Positions 21,090 to 31,624 of a stretch of 64,000 nt of DNA are shown here, one piece after another. This stretch comes from Selaginella moellendorffii (Eukaryota > Streptophyta > Lycopodiopsida > Selaginellales > Selaginellaceae), in assembly GCF_000143415.4 (NCBI RefSeq), contig NW_003314359.1, positions 475,437 through 539,436 of the forward strand, given 5' to 3'. A program made the position numbers and the translations under genes. The notes under the pieces were generated by a model. The model was not told the DNA's origin and did no database searches. It saw only the letters and a list, made by a program, of their open reading frames with translations. The stretch's first letter is position 1. Every line of letters begins with the position of its first letter.

Positions 21090-22806
21090 TCACTCGTGAA
21101 TTATCATGTTTAGCCTGCGCAGCCACACCGAATGAAGTATCATGTTGAAAACATCGTACCTCTCAGGAGGCTGGTTGAACCGAAAATGCCTCCTGACTTT
21201 GGAAGCTCTCGCCTGCATTTCAAGATACCTGGCCGTGGGAATCGCCTGGAGGATCGTCTTGAGCCGCGGTATGTCCCTCTCCAGCACCTTGACGGAGAAG
21301 GCGTCCCAGTCCAAGACATCGCTGAACGGAAGAACGAAGTCGTCCGCTATCACCACCGGAACACAGTCGTTGTAAATGGCCTCGACAATGCGAGGACTGT
21401 TCACCTCGTAGCCCCCCGGACACAGGCAGTACTTGCTGTGGCTCATGTAGTCGAGGTATGCGTCTCGAGATGGCAGCTTCTCAAAAACCCGGACGTCCTC
21501 GTCCTTCTCCTTCCAGTACTTGAAGAGAACTGGCCTGACGGGGCCGTGGTCGCCACCAGCGAAAAATGCCAAGTACCTGCGCTCCTCCGGCGGTGGCCCC
21601 CCAAGCACGCTTGGAACTTGGCCGCCGACGAGGTGGATTTCCGGAAGGCTTGCGTCCTTGCTCGGCACGTAGCCTTCGGACGTGTTTGCGTTGCACAGCA
21701 CACGGATCGAGTTCGCCATCAAGTCCGGATGTGCTCTGGAGATATGAGGTCCCTGAAAGAAGATAAGAGAAAGAGACCGTGAAAAGAACAAGAAACACGT
21801 ATCTTTGGACGATGAAAGCTTACCCAGTCGTGGCAGGAAACCATAAAATGATCGGCACCCCTGCTTCGATTCCAGGAAGAGTATCTGTGGCTTATCACGT
21901 CGATGTAGTCCCTTGTAAAACGCCCCAGTGGTCCCATGTCGTGCGATCCGGGCGTGTAAAGATAAGTCACCATCATGGCCACGCTGAAGGGGAGAAAAAA
22001 CAAGTGCGCCTTCTCAGGATCGGAGGTCAGGTAGCTGTTCTTCCCTTGAAGCTCTTGAATGAATCGCCCTTCGATGGCATAGATCTCCTTACACGGCCCG
22101 TTGTGCACCAGGGGTTCTTCTCCTTCCGGGTACGCAAACACCTTCAGACGTTTCTCCATTTCTCTATAGCTTCTGCAAAATCCAGAGTTTGAAACCGAGC
22201 ACAAAATTGCATTTTTTTTTCTGTTTTGTTCTCACTGTTGGAAAATCGTAGCGTTGAGGTATACATCAGGCGAAAGATCGTCCTTTTCTTGAAGTCCGTG
22301 GATCACTGCGTTTCTTATTGCGGCTCGAGCATGGCTCATGCCGGCTTCAAGCTTTTGCAAACTAGTAAGCTCCGCATCTGGTTTCTACAAATCACAATAC
22401 AGCACTTAACAATTCAACTTCAAAACGAAAAGCAAAAGCATACCTTTGGAGCTTCTCGTCGCACCGGAGAGTAGCTAGCCGGCGCTGGTCGAGAGTTTTT
22501 AGTCTCAGGAAGAACTTTGTTCTCTTCTTCAACGTCAGGTGGTGATGGCTCTTTCGCTAAAGTTCTCTGCCATTCCTTGGTCGCCGCGGCAATGGCCGCC
22601 TCTGCCTCCTCGGGGCTTACAATCCTCGCGTGGTGCCTGGAATCATTGACGCCCGTGAGCGAGCTAGCGAACTTAGAGTAAGCCCAGGGAACTGATAAAA
22701 GTCTCCATGTGTACGAATCGAGGACGACGAAGACGGAGACGAGGAGCAGCGCAATCACAATGGCGGAGCGAACGTTGCAGAAGGCACTGCTCGTCAGTGC
22801 TCTCAT
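21090..22806 (-). CDS. Exostosin-family glycosyltransferase (GT47)
   Basis: Golgi type II membrane enzyme of cell-wall polysaccharide synthesis. Four exons: 22444-22806, 22236-22384, 21824-22172, 21090-21752 (507 aa). Residues 14-35 form the signal anchor (AIVIALLLVSVFVVLDSY). The stem is Pro/Glu-rich; the GT47 domain begins SYREMEKRLKVFAYPEGEEP, continues HLFFLPFSVAMMV and HFMVSCHDWGPH (across intron 3), and has the C-terminal nucleotide-sugar region SKYCLCPGGYEVNSPRIVEA and IYNDCVPVVIADDFVLPFSD. This is the At5g03795/At5g25310-like clade. The acceptor substrate cannot be read from sequence. All introns are in phase. Confidence 0.94.
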
Positions 22807-23507
22807 TGCTATGTATCAGCCTTTGGCTTGGAACTTTGTATCCATCAAAGATTAATTTACCTGACAAAAGCGAGATAGATTCGTTACTGGAAAAAATCTA
22901 AGATGATCAACACAGATACATGGATTTCGCAACAAAAACCAGATAGATTCGTTACTTCTGAAGCATTCTCTAGCGCTGAATCTAACTCGGGGAAGGTAGA
23001 GAGAAAATGCAAAGCAGGAAGAGATTTTGGTCATCGAAATATCTTGAGATTCGCTCGAAATCAGTCACGACACAGCATTTGGACGATCGATCGAATGAGA
23101 GAACTTACACGAGGATCCAGCAGATCTGAGATCGACGCCTAGAATGCTGGGCGCCACCTCCTCGCCTTCCTCCTCCTCCTCAATGCTCCTGCCATGGGAC
23201 GCAAAACAATAATCCCGTGAGACCTAGGTAATGAGCTCTCTCGCTCTCGTGGATGTCTATCTTGGCAATAACACGAGTCACCCAGGGGTCGAACCCGCGA
23301 CCACTGCTTTGATTTGCACAGCAAGCTATGGATCTCAGTTAACTCCAACGCAAGCAAAAGAGCTCAAACTTTCAAACTCAAAATGTCAAAGACTCGAATG
23401 ATACAAAATTCTCCCCGTGATTTGGTGCTTCCCCTCTCAATTTTTTTTTCTCTCTCTCTCTCTCTTTCTTTCTTCTTGAAGATGATCGATCGGGACGAAT
23501 GGATGAA
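22807..23507. other. Intergenic/upstream region with a SINE-like element
   Basis: Upstream of the GT47 gene and downstream of TIM8. 23283-23345 (minus strand) holds a B box GGGTTCGACCC in TGGTCGCGGGTTCGACCCC with a poor A-box-like TAGCTTGCTG 35 bp before it. A CT-rich microsatellite lies at 23441-23475. Confidence 0.4.
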
Positions 23508-23953
23508 TCAACGCTGCATCTTGCGCAGTATGAGAACGCTTGCCTCCATGAACCTCTGGGCGCAATTGGTGAGACAATTGGTTTCGCTGGAACTAAACTT
23601 CCCGGATGGAGTTCCAGTGATGCATTTCTCCCAGCACACATCGGTGAGCTTCCCCACGAGCTCGTTCACCATCGCCTTCTGCTTCTCTTGCTGGGAAAGA
23701 AGAAAAAAAATTTCATAGAATCAAAACTCAAGGACTAAAGAAACCAGTGTGTGCCAAGCAATGGAACAGGCAGAGAAAAGATTAAGAGAAAAGAAATCTT
23801 TGGAGTCGCAGCTAAGCAAGGCTCTCGACCAAATGAAAAACTATCAAAACCCTTGCGCGAAGATCAATCGATGCCACGAAAAAATGCAATGCGCTGCGCG
23901 ATACGTACCTCGAGGAAGTTTTGGAGCTCGGGAGACATCGAGTGCTCCTCCAT
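23508..23953 (-). CDS. TIM8: Mitochondrial small TIM chaperone TIM8
   Basis: Intermembrane-space chaperone that escorts hydrophobic precursors to the TIM22/SAM machinery. Two exons: 23909-23953 (MEEHSMSPELQNFLE) and 23508-23690 (75 aa). The twin CX3C motif is present: CWEKC and, 15 residues after it, CLTNC, followed by the helix RFMEASVLILRKM. The length and the position of the motif match TIM8 rather than TIM9, TIM10 or TIM13. It shares a 101-bp upstream region with the divergent gene at 24055. Confidence 0.93.
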
Positions 23954-24054
23954 CGCTAGGCGCAAGGCGAATCGACGAAGGAGAGGAACCAAATACCCTA
24001 AAACCCTATAAACCCTAATGTCCCCAGGAATATTATTTCATTCCTCGAGAGGCC
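23954..24054. promoter_or_regulatory. Bidirectional promoter with telo-box
   Basis: Only 101 bp separate the divergent start codons of TIM8 and the chloroplast protein. It contains the plant telo-box AAACCCTAA (24010-24018) and a partial copy AAACCCTA just before it. Telo-boxes mark many plant housekeeping genes. Confidence 0.7.
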
Positions 24055-24959
24055 ATGTCGCTCCTGCTTGGAGGCGCCAAGCTCATCACAATCGATTTCT
24101 CCAGGCCCTCCATCCAGGTTTCCGACAGCGCCAGGAGAAATGCCCCTGCGGCAACGATCTGCAGTGCTGAATCCGCCTCCGCAAGGCGCTCCGGTTTGCC
24201 GATGGCGATGGCGAAGCTCGCCATGGTTCCTCTCTCGGTGCTCGCAGTGAGCGCTTCTTGCCCGGATTTAGGTGCGTTTTCTTACAATTCTTCGCATTCT
24301 CCTAAGGATCTTGCTTGCTCATCGCGAAATAATTGCAGCACAAGCTGGAATCCTCTCTGGATATCGCGGCTGGGACTTCCAGCTCCCCCAAATTTCGGTC
24401 CCAGATTCGCTCAAAGAGAATTCAGGTCTTACATTTTGCTCTTATCTCCCCCTTGATTCTTGTTTCTCTTTCTCTTGTTTTCTCCCTTCCATCGCCAGAG
24501 AAACAGAGAAAGAAGTACGAAGAATTCGACTCAAACATGAAGAATTCCCCGCTGATCAAGGAGCTGCTCAAGCGATCGAAGGACAACGCTGCCAAGTAAG
24601 TCCTCTTCTTAGTTCATACGTCTTTGCGAACTTCGGAAAACCTTTCCAGGCGCAAGCAAGAGATTGAAGACAAGTACTGCGAGCGCCAAGCCGAGTGGGG
24701 AGTGGGCGACTGCTCGCTCGAGTATTCCACTCCAGAGGAGAAGGAAAAGTTCCTGGAGCTCATGAAGAAGAGGCGGGCCGAGACCGAGAAACTGGGCGAC
24801 GCGGTGGCGCAAGAAAACAAAGAGGAGGAATCAACCCAACCAACAGCAGGCACTCCTCTCGCTCAAGAAAACCAAGAAGGAACAACGCAACCAACGACGA
24901 ACGCGTCGGTCGCGCAACAAGAGAACGACGAGGGAACAATGCAAACAACAATGGACTAA
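24055..24959 (+). CDS. Chloroplast-targeted protein of unknown function with repetitive acidic tail
   Basis: Four exons: 24055-24271, 24339-24425, 24499-24595, 24650-24959 (236 aa). Residues 1-70 look like a plastid transit peptide with a lumen-type hydrophobic stretch (LAMVPLSVLAVSAS). The conserved core reads AGILSGYRGWDF, KKYEEFDSNMKNSPLIKELL, then KQEIEDKYCERQAEWGVGDC, which resembles a conserved plant thylakoid protein family without a function I can name. After EKEKFLELMKKRR the last 50 residues are degenerate repeats of AQEN-EGTTQPT, probably lineage-specific. The stop lies 101 bp before the U1 USE. Confidence 0.72.
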
Positions 24960-25059
24960 GCGAGAAAGATCTCATGAAATTCCAAGTCAAAACAAGCCCT
25001 AAACAGTCACAACTGTCAAGTTAGGGCTCTGGATTGGGCTGCCACGTGGAATTAAACCT

Positions 25060-25106
25060 ATCCCACATGCCGGAGCGTGGAATGAGGCCACTAAAACAGT
25101 ATATAA
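25060..25106 (+). promoter_or_regulatory. Plant snRNA promoter (USE + TATA) of U1 copy 2
   Basis: USE ATCCCACATGC at 25060-25070 and TATATAA at 25100-25106 with 29 bp between, and the RNA start 30 bp past the TATA. The 29-bp spacer is almost identical to that of copy 1. Confidence 0.88.
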
Positions 25107-25129
25107 CCTAGGGCCTGGGGAAGAGTCCC

Positions 25130-25291
25130 ATACTTACCTGGACGGGGTCTATTGGTGATCATGAAGGCCAATGGCCTAGGTTTGGCTTTCCCATTGCACT
25201 TCGGCTTGGCCAGCCTACCATCTTCCCAAAGTGGAGGAGTGGACGTCGTAATTTGTGGAAGTTGAGGGCTCGCGTACGCGCGGCCCTCTCC
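25130..25291 (+). ncRNA. U1: U1 spliceosomal snRNA
   Basis: 162 nt starting ATACTTACCTGGACGGGG. Stem-loop I has the consensus U1-70K loop GATCATGAAGG; stem-loop II carries ATTGCACTTCGG (U1A site); the Sm site AATTTGTGG lies near 25250-25258; the terminal hairpin is GGGCTCGCGTACGCGCGGCC. Downstream, CACTAAGTTGATTGAA approximates the plant 3'-end signal CA(N)3-10AGTNNAA. All functional sites match, so this is the better candidate for an active gene; copy 1 (3619-3780) is inverted 21 kb away. Confidence 0.96.
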
Positions 25292-25404
25292 AAATATTAA
25301 AGCACTAAGTTGATTGAATTAAAACTATAGTTACGTTCGTGTAACTATTTCGTATAGAAAACAAATATATTATCAGATAAGTTCGTGACATAGTAACAAA
25401 TACC

Positions 25405-26289
25405 TTAGTAGCGAGCGCTTTGCATCCTCGTTACTGCTACCACGGCTGGGAATCCAGCCTGCTGGAGCAAGGGATCGACGTCTTTCACACCGACGTGATT
25501 GAAAGCCAAAGGGGCTCCATCGCCAGCTCCTTGGATCCGGACATTGGGACCTTGTCCACACATCCCCATACACTTACACGAAGTTGCCGAAGACAGTGAA
25601 GGCGAGGAAGAAGAAGAGATCTTTGCTTGGAACGCGGCTAAAACTTGCTGAGAGCCGGCCTTTCGACACTTCCCACCCGTGCAAACCTCCACTCTCGCAC
25701 AAACCGGCGGCGCTAGAACGCATTTCCCCCCATTCACTTGTTCCAGAGCGGCTTCGCTGGCCACAGCATCGATGATGGATCTTGGAGAGGCCGCTGCTCG
25801 CAGCTCCTCCCGGAGCAAGCTCATGTCGAATCGGCTGCTACCGCACTCGCCACCTGACGAATCCGAAGACTCCGAGCTCGAAGACGACGATTCCTTCTTC
25901 CTCTTCTTCATCGCCGGCCCCGCCGCCATCGCTGACTGCTTCTTCTCCTTTTCCTTCTTGCATTTGAGCTCTTTCTTCTTAGCCTTGGCCTTGAGCTGGA
26001 GCTCCTCGAGCTGCCGGATCACCTCCTGGACGGACTCGTCGTCCACTGTTGCCATCTCAAACTTACCGGCGGAGCCGCGCGGGCTGGAGGTCGCCGAGCG
26101 CCGCTGCTTCCTCGGCCGCGCGTAGAACACGACATGGCTTTGATCCGCGAACCGTGCGTTGCGGCAAGCTGCGAGGCACGATCTTCCGCGCCCTAGCAAC
26201 GATTGGCGCCCCACTGCTGCTGGGTGCGACCCATTCCCGCGGCCGAGAGACAGAAACCCTGCAATCCTGTGCACTGCTGTCGAATCCAT
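25405..26289 (-). CDS. DGAT3: DGAT3-like soluble protein with thioredoxin-like 2Fe-2S domain
   Basis: Single exon, 294 aa. DGAT3 proteins are soluble acyl-CoA:diacylglycerol acyltransferases binding a [2Fe-2S] cluster. Residues 1-75 are basic and could be a plastid transit peptide. The centre has a Lys-rich coiled region (EEVIRQLEELQ-like) and a Ser run (KKRKKESSSSSSESSDSS). The C-terminal domain carries the cluster cysteines VCTGGKCRKAG and, 30 residues on, CKCMGMCGQGPNVRI. The assignment rests on this domain and the overall layout; a plain thioredoxin-like ferredoxin is the alternative. Confidence 0.78.
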   Translation of the reverse strand: MDSTAVHRIAGFLSLGRGNGSHPAAVGRQSLLGRGRSCLAACRNARFADQSHVVFYARPRKQRRSATSSPRGSAGKFEMATVDDESVQEVIRQLEELQLKAKAKKKELKCKKEKEKKQSAMAAGPAMKKRKKESSSSSSESSDSSGGECGSSRFDMSLLREELRAAASPRSIIDAVASEAALEQVNGGKCVLAPPVCARVEVCTGGKCRKAGSQQVLAAFQAKISSSSSPSLSSATSCKCMGMCGQGPNVRIQGAGDGAPLAFNHVGVKDVDPLLQQAGFPAVVAVTRMQSARY

Positions 26290-26752
26290 CGCTCTCTCCT
26301 TGCCCCAGGAACCCTAAAATGGGGTACGGCAAAACGAAGAAACCACGTGTCAGCAATTCAAGGAATATGCTTGGAGCTGTAAAAACCCTTCTATGACGCA
26401 AGCCCTAGGGAGCTTCCCGGGTAGTTGCTAAGATTTCAAACATGGCGCATCGTGGCCGCCCAATGCAGGATATCGACGGTCCCATTCGCGCCAGCGGGGT
26501 GTCGTCCTCCTCTCGGGAGGCCAGGAATGACCATGGTTCCATTGTGGCAGCGCTCGCCCATTTTCTAGGGTTACACAGAATGTGATGGTGGCGGGAGAGA
26601 CTTTCTGGTGTTTTGGAGCAAGGGGAATCGATCCAGGAGGTATGGTTATGGCGGTTCCTCCTCTGAGCTACAAGAAAAGATGGACGAGAGCCATCTCTGG
26701 CGATGGATGCGCTTGAGGAGAAGCTGTGGCGGCGATTTAGCTTGTTTTTGCA
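26290..26752. other. Divergent intergenic region between DGAT3-like and casein kinase genes
   Basis: No gene seen. It must hold the promoters of both divergent genes. Confidence 0.5.
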
Positions 26753-28870
26753 ATGGAAATAGTCGCAAACAAGTACAAGCTTGGTCGGAAGCTTGGCAGT
26801 GGCTCGTTTGGGGAGATTTATTTGGGTAAGTGGCTCAGCTTGCGTGGATGAAGCTTCGAAACTTTTTTCTTTCTTTCTTTTTTTTCTTCTCCAAGGAACG
26901 CATGTACAAACTCATGAAGAAGTGGGTGTCAAATTGGTAAGCTTTTTGCTGTTCAAGGTCTCCGGGAGGAGTGCTCATTGTAAGTTCTCTTGCTCTTCAG
27001 GAAAATGCAAAAACAAGGAATCCACAGCTTCAATACGAATCCAAAATTTACAAGAGTCTCCAAGGAGGAAGTACGTGATAATCAGAAGCCATCGTTCTTT
27101 AAAAGTCACCTTAAAGGAGTCGGATCTTTTTTCTGTCAGCTGGCATTCCCAGTTTGAGATGGTATGGGGTTGAGGGTGACTACAATGTGCTGGTGCTTGA
27201 TTTTCTTGGCCCTAGCTTGGAAGATCTTTTCAACTTCTGCAACCGGAGGTTTTCGCTCAAGACGGTTCTAATGCTAGCGGACCAAATGGTAACGAGGCCG
27301 CATTTTTGTGTTTTCATCTTTGCTAAGGCTTTCTACTTTTGTGTAGATCTCGAGGCTGGAGTTCGTCCATTCCAAAAGCTTTCTTCACCGTGACGTGAAG
27401 CCTGATAACTTTTTAATGGGCCGAGGCAAGCGAGCAAACCAGGTGAGGCCTTGAGTTTTTCGCTTTAAGCAAGTTTTGGTGACTTCCCACGCTGCTTGCA
27501 GGTTTTCATCATCGATTTTGGGCTCGCCAAGAAGTATCGGGATCCAAACACTCACCAACATATCTCATACAGGTTAGCAAGTACGTTTTTCTCCCGTTTT
27601 CATTCATCTAGCTCGATGTTTGTTGATCGATACATGGTGGTGACGATATAGGGAGGACAAAAGCTTGACAGGGACTGCAAGATATGCCAGTATCAACACT
27701 CATATTGGCATTGGTACGTTCAGTTCCTCAGCACAGCTTTGTAACTCGGGTTCTTCCTCAGAGCAAAGCCGGAGGGATGACCTTGAGTCTCTTGGTTACG
27801 TTCTACTCTACTTCTTGAGGGGAAGGTGATCATAGCCTCTTACGCAGTTTCTGGAACTTATGCATTTGTTTGTGCGCTATAACAGTCTTCCTTGGCAAGG
27901 CCTGAAAGCAGGAAACAAGAAGCAGAAGTACGATAGGATCAGCTCAAAGAAGATCTCAACTCCCATTGAGGTTTGTCATTTGGTGCACGAGTTCACATGA
28001 ATGACAAAAAACCATAGTTTGCAGGTTTTGTGCAAGTCATGTCCAACGGAATTTATAACGTTTCTACACTATTGCCGGGCTCTTCGCTTCGAGGAAAAGC
28101 CAGACTACAATTACCTGAAGCGCCTGTTTCATGATCTCTTCATCCGAGAGGGTATCTAAGCTCTCTGTGCTCATAAATTCTGATTACAAGGCAATCTTTG
28201 ATACTAGGATATCAATACGATTGTATGTTCGACTGGACCATTTTGAAGAGGCAGCTCGCCACTGCACAGCAGCAATCTCCAGTAAGTTTACCAGTAAGCA
28301 TGCATTGATCTTTCATCTTGCTCCTTTTCTCGTAAACTTAAATCCCTCCATTCCAGGCAACTGCCTTGGTGAACAAAGCTGAGAAGCCAGCAGGTAATTC
28401 TTCCTTTTTCTACAAAAACTGGATTTTGCTGACTAAACAAAGCTAGCAGCCGGAGCCGGCCAACAAGACGCTGCAAAGTCCCGGAACTTAACCTCTCCGG
28501 AGCCGCCAAAGAGGCGAATTCACGACTTGTGCACCAAAGACAGCGTAAGTGATTACCATTGTCATTGTCATTTTTTTTTTCTAAATACATCGTTTCTCAG
28601 GCTGATGCAACCGGCGAGCTGTCCAAGCAATCGCTCACGACATCTTCCAAGCAGAGGCTTTTGGCGTCGCCATTTAGCAAGGCCCAAGTTTACAAGCCGG
28701 GAGGGGTTCAAAACCCACTCCAAACAAGCAAGCTACAACTCAAGCTTCCCACGACCTCGGAGATGAAGAGACCATCCTCGAATCGCCACGCATCCACGAT
28801 ACGGAGCTATGAGGCCACCCTCAAAGGGATCGAAAGCCTGTCCTTTGAGGCACAGAAGAAAATCAAGTAG
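26753..28870 (+). CDS. Casein kinase 1 (CKL family)
   Basis: Ser/Thr kinase of the CK1 family. Fourteen exons join in phase from ATG 26753 to TAG 28870 (438 aa). The glycine loop [12 protein letters not shown], catalytic Lys in [34 protein letters not shown] in place of the usual DFG context, the CK1 hallmark [20 protein letters not shown], and [16 protein letters not shown] are all present. The kinase domain ends DWTILKRQ near residue 300; the remaining ~140 residues are basic and Ser/Pro-rich ([12 protein letters not shown]), as in plant CKLs, and usually control localisation. EEVGVKL replaces the common EEVAIKL. No break is seen. Confidence 0.96.
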
Positions 28871-28943
28871 CTTCTTAATACTCGCTCCATATTGTTCTTC
28901 ATGGTCATTCGATGCTAGCAAATATCTAGGGTTCTTGCGATGG

Positions 28944-31624
28944 ATGGGAAGAGTTTGCTTGTTCCGCGGCTTGGCGACGGCAGCGATTCGATGCGCCGCA
29001 CCAGCTTCGGCAGCGCCGCCGCGGGCGCCCGATCAGCAGGCGGCCGCGCTGGTGTCGGCGCTGAAGGTATGTGGCAGCATAAGGGATCTGCGCAAGGGCA
29101 AGGCGATCCACGCCCAGGCGGCGGAGAGCAGGCAGCTGGGGATCCATGTCGTCAATGCGCTGGTGGACATGTACGCGAAATGTGGCAGCATGGAGGATTC
29201 CCGCCGCGTGTTCGACAGCATTCTTCACCCAAACGTGATGTCCTGGAACGTTTTGATGCTGGGCTACGTCTCCAATGGCGAGAGCGATGTGGCTCTGGAT
29301 CTCTTCGAGAGGATGCAAGCCAGGCGGTCGGGCTGCAAGCCAAACTCCAGGAGCTTCATGGCCGCGTCCAAGGCTTGTAGCAGCCTCGCGGCGAAGGAAG
29401 ACGCTGTTTTGGTCGATGGGAAGCTCGTCAAAGAGGCTAGTCTCGAGACTGGCAGAGGCATCCATTCTCAAGCCAAGCAGATGGGACCATCTTGCAGCGA
29501 AGACGCTTTCCTCTCGAGCTCGCTGATCGATATGTACTCCAAGTGCGGCAGCATGCTCGATGCTCGATCGGTCTTCGATGAGATGCCACGGCGAGACGCG
29601 GTCTCCTGGAACGCTTTGATACTGGGCTACGTAGAGAATGGAGAAAGCGAGGTCGCTCTCGAGTTCTTTGGGAAGATGGACTGCTCGCCAAACTCTCGGA
29701 CTTTCGTTGCTGCTGCCAAGGCCTGTGCGAATCTAGCAGTGAAAGAGGAGGCCACTCAAGAAGATGGAAAGATGGTGAAGACGAGGTGCCTGGAGAAGGG
29801 GCTCGCTGTTCACGCTGGAGCTATGGAAAGCCACTGCTGTGGAGATATTTTCGTGGGGAGTAGCCTCGTGGACATGTACTCGAAGTGTGGGAGCATGGCC
29901 GACGCGCGGATGGTTTTCGAGAGCATGCCTCGTCGTGATGTCGTGCTCTGGACGAGCTTGATGCAAGGCTTTGTGGACAACGGGGAAAGCGAGCTGGCTC
30001 TCGTGTTCTTCGAAGATATGAAGCTATCCGGGTGCTGTCCAAACTCTCGAACGTATGTTGCTGCGCTTGCCGCCTGTGCGAGCTCGGCAATGCGAGAAGA
30101 AGCGGTGAATGTCGACGGGAAACTCGTGAAGAGAAAGAGCTTGGAAACTGGGGTGGCTATCCAGGGTGAAGCTTCAAACAACAGGTGCTGTGCGGACGTA
30201 TTCGTGGGGAACACACTGATCGATATGTACGCGAAGTGTGGGAAGCTAGAGGAAGCTCGCAAGGTCTTCGATGGCATGGCTGGCCGAGACGTGGTTTCGT
30301 GGAACGCAATGATCCAGGGATCTGTTGGAAGTGGAGACAGCAAGCTGGCCTTGGAGCTATTCTTCATCATGGCTCGGGAGAACGATCTGGACGAGAGAAC
30401 GTTTATTGCTGCGCTCATGGCCTGCGTCCATCTTTCAGCGTCCGAACAACCTGTTATGGAAAGCTACTGCGAATCCAGAGCCTAGAAAAGGGGATGGAGA
30501 TTCATTCTCTCGCCACGAAGTTTGGATGCTGTGAGCACAGATTTGTCGGGAGCAGCTTGGTGGACATGTATGCCAAGTGTGGAGATATGGTGAAAGCTCG
30601 AGCAGTTTTCAAACGCATGCCTAGCCGGGACGTTGTCGTTTGGACGAGCTTGATCCAGGGATATGTAGACAACGGTGAGAGCGAGCTCGGGCTGGAACTC
30701 TTGGAGAGCATGGACTGTGCTCCAAACTCTCGGACTCTTGTAGCGGGACTTACAGCCTGTGGGGACGTTGGGTCCAGTGAAGCTGGAAGGAAAATCCAGG
30801 CTGAGCTTTACAGGCGTGGGCTGGAAGACGACCAAGTTGTGGGGACGTGCATGGTAAACTTCTACGGGAAGTGCGGATTTATGAGTGCGGCCGAGCACTT
30901 ATTTGGATCTCTGGCAGTCCGAGATATCGTCGCCTGGAATGCAATGATCACAGGATTCGGCCAACAGGGTGACACGTCGCGCGTTTTCGAAGCCTTTCGC
31001 GAGATGCGAGAAGATGGCGTGCGAGCAAACGCGATCACGTTTGTCTCGGTCATCACTGCTTGCAGCCACGGCGGCCTGGTTGAACGAGGCAGGGAGTTTT
31101 TCCAGGCAATGGACCCGGACTCTGGCATTGTTTGCGGGATTCATCACTACAGCAGCTTGGTGGATCTCTTCGGGCGTGCAAACCGACTGGAAGAGGCCGT
31201 GAAAGTCCTCGAGAGCATGCCTTTGAGAGCGGATGCTGTGGTTTGGAGGAGCGTCCTCGGGGCCTGCCGTAAGTGGAAGAACGTGGAAGTGGGGAGGATT
31301 GCGTTCGAGGCACTGACGAAGATCGACGAGAAAGACTCGGCTGCGTACGTTCTGATGGCGAGCATCTACCAGAGCGCGGGGCTGTGGGAGTATCATGATA
31401 AGCTCAAGACTATACAGGAGGCGGCCTTGAAAGCGGATAGGAAGAGTTTAAGGATTCAGATTGATCTTCATCAAGCGGTCACACGCTCGATGGTGATGGA
31501 TTACGAACTGGAAGCTAGAAAGGACGGCAGGAACATGGTGGACGAGCTGCCAGCATCCACCGAGCTGGGAACCAGCTTTGTGGGTTGCCGCAAAGTACAC
31601 AGGAAAGTCCAGAAGAACGCGTAG
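28944..31624 (+). pseudogene. PPR protein (PLS class, E domain) broken by one frameshift
   Basis: PLS-class PPR proteins bind organellar RNA. From ATG 28944 (MGRVCLFRGLATAAIR, possible organelle transit peptide) the frame codes for repeats such as VNALVDMYAKCGSMEDSRRV and VVSWNAMIQGSVGSGDSK until a stop at 30485. The next frame, already open, continues with LEKGMEIHSLATKFG and MYAKCGDMVKARAVF up to 31624, ending in an E-type region (VWRSVLGACRKWKNVE) without DYW. The other repeats in this protein contain DGKLVK-LE-G at the same place, so the phase is lost between about 30430 and 30455, where one base appears missing. No splice signals explain it. It is either a recent pseudogene or a sequencing error. 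Confidence 0.82.
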
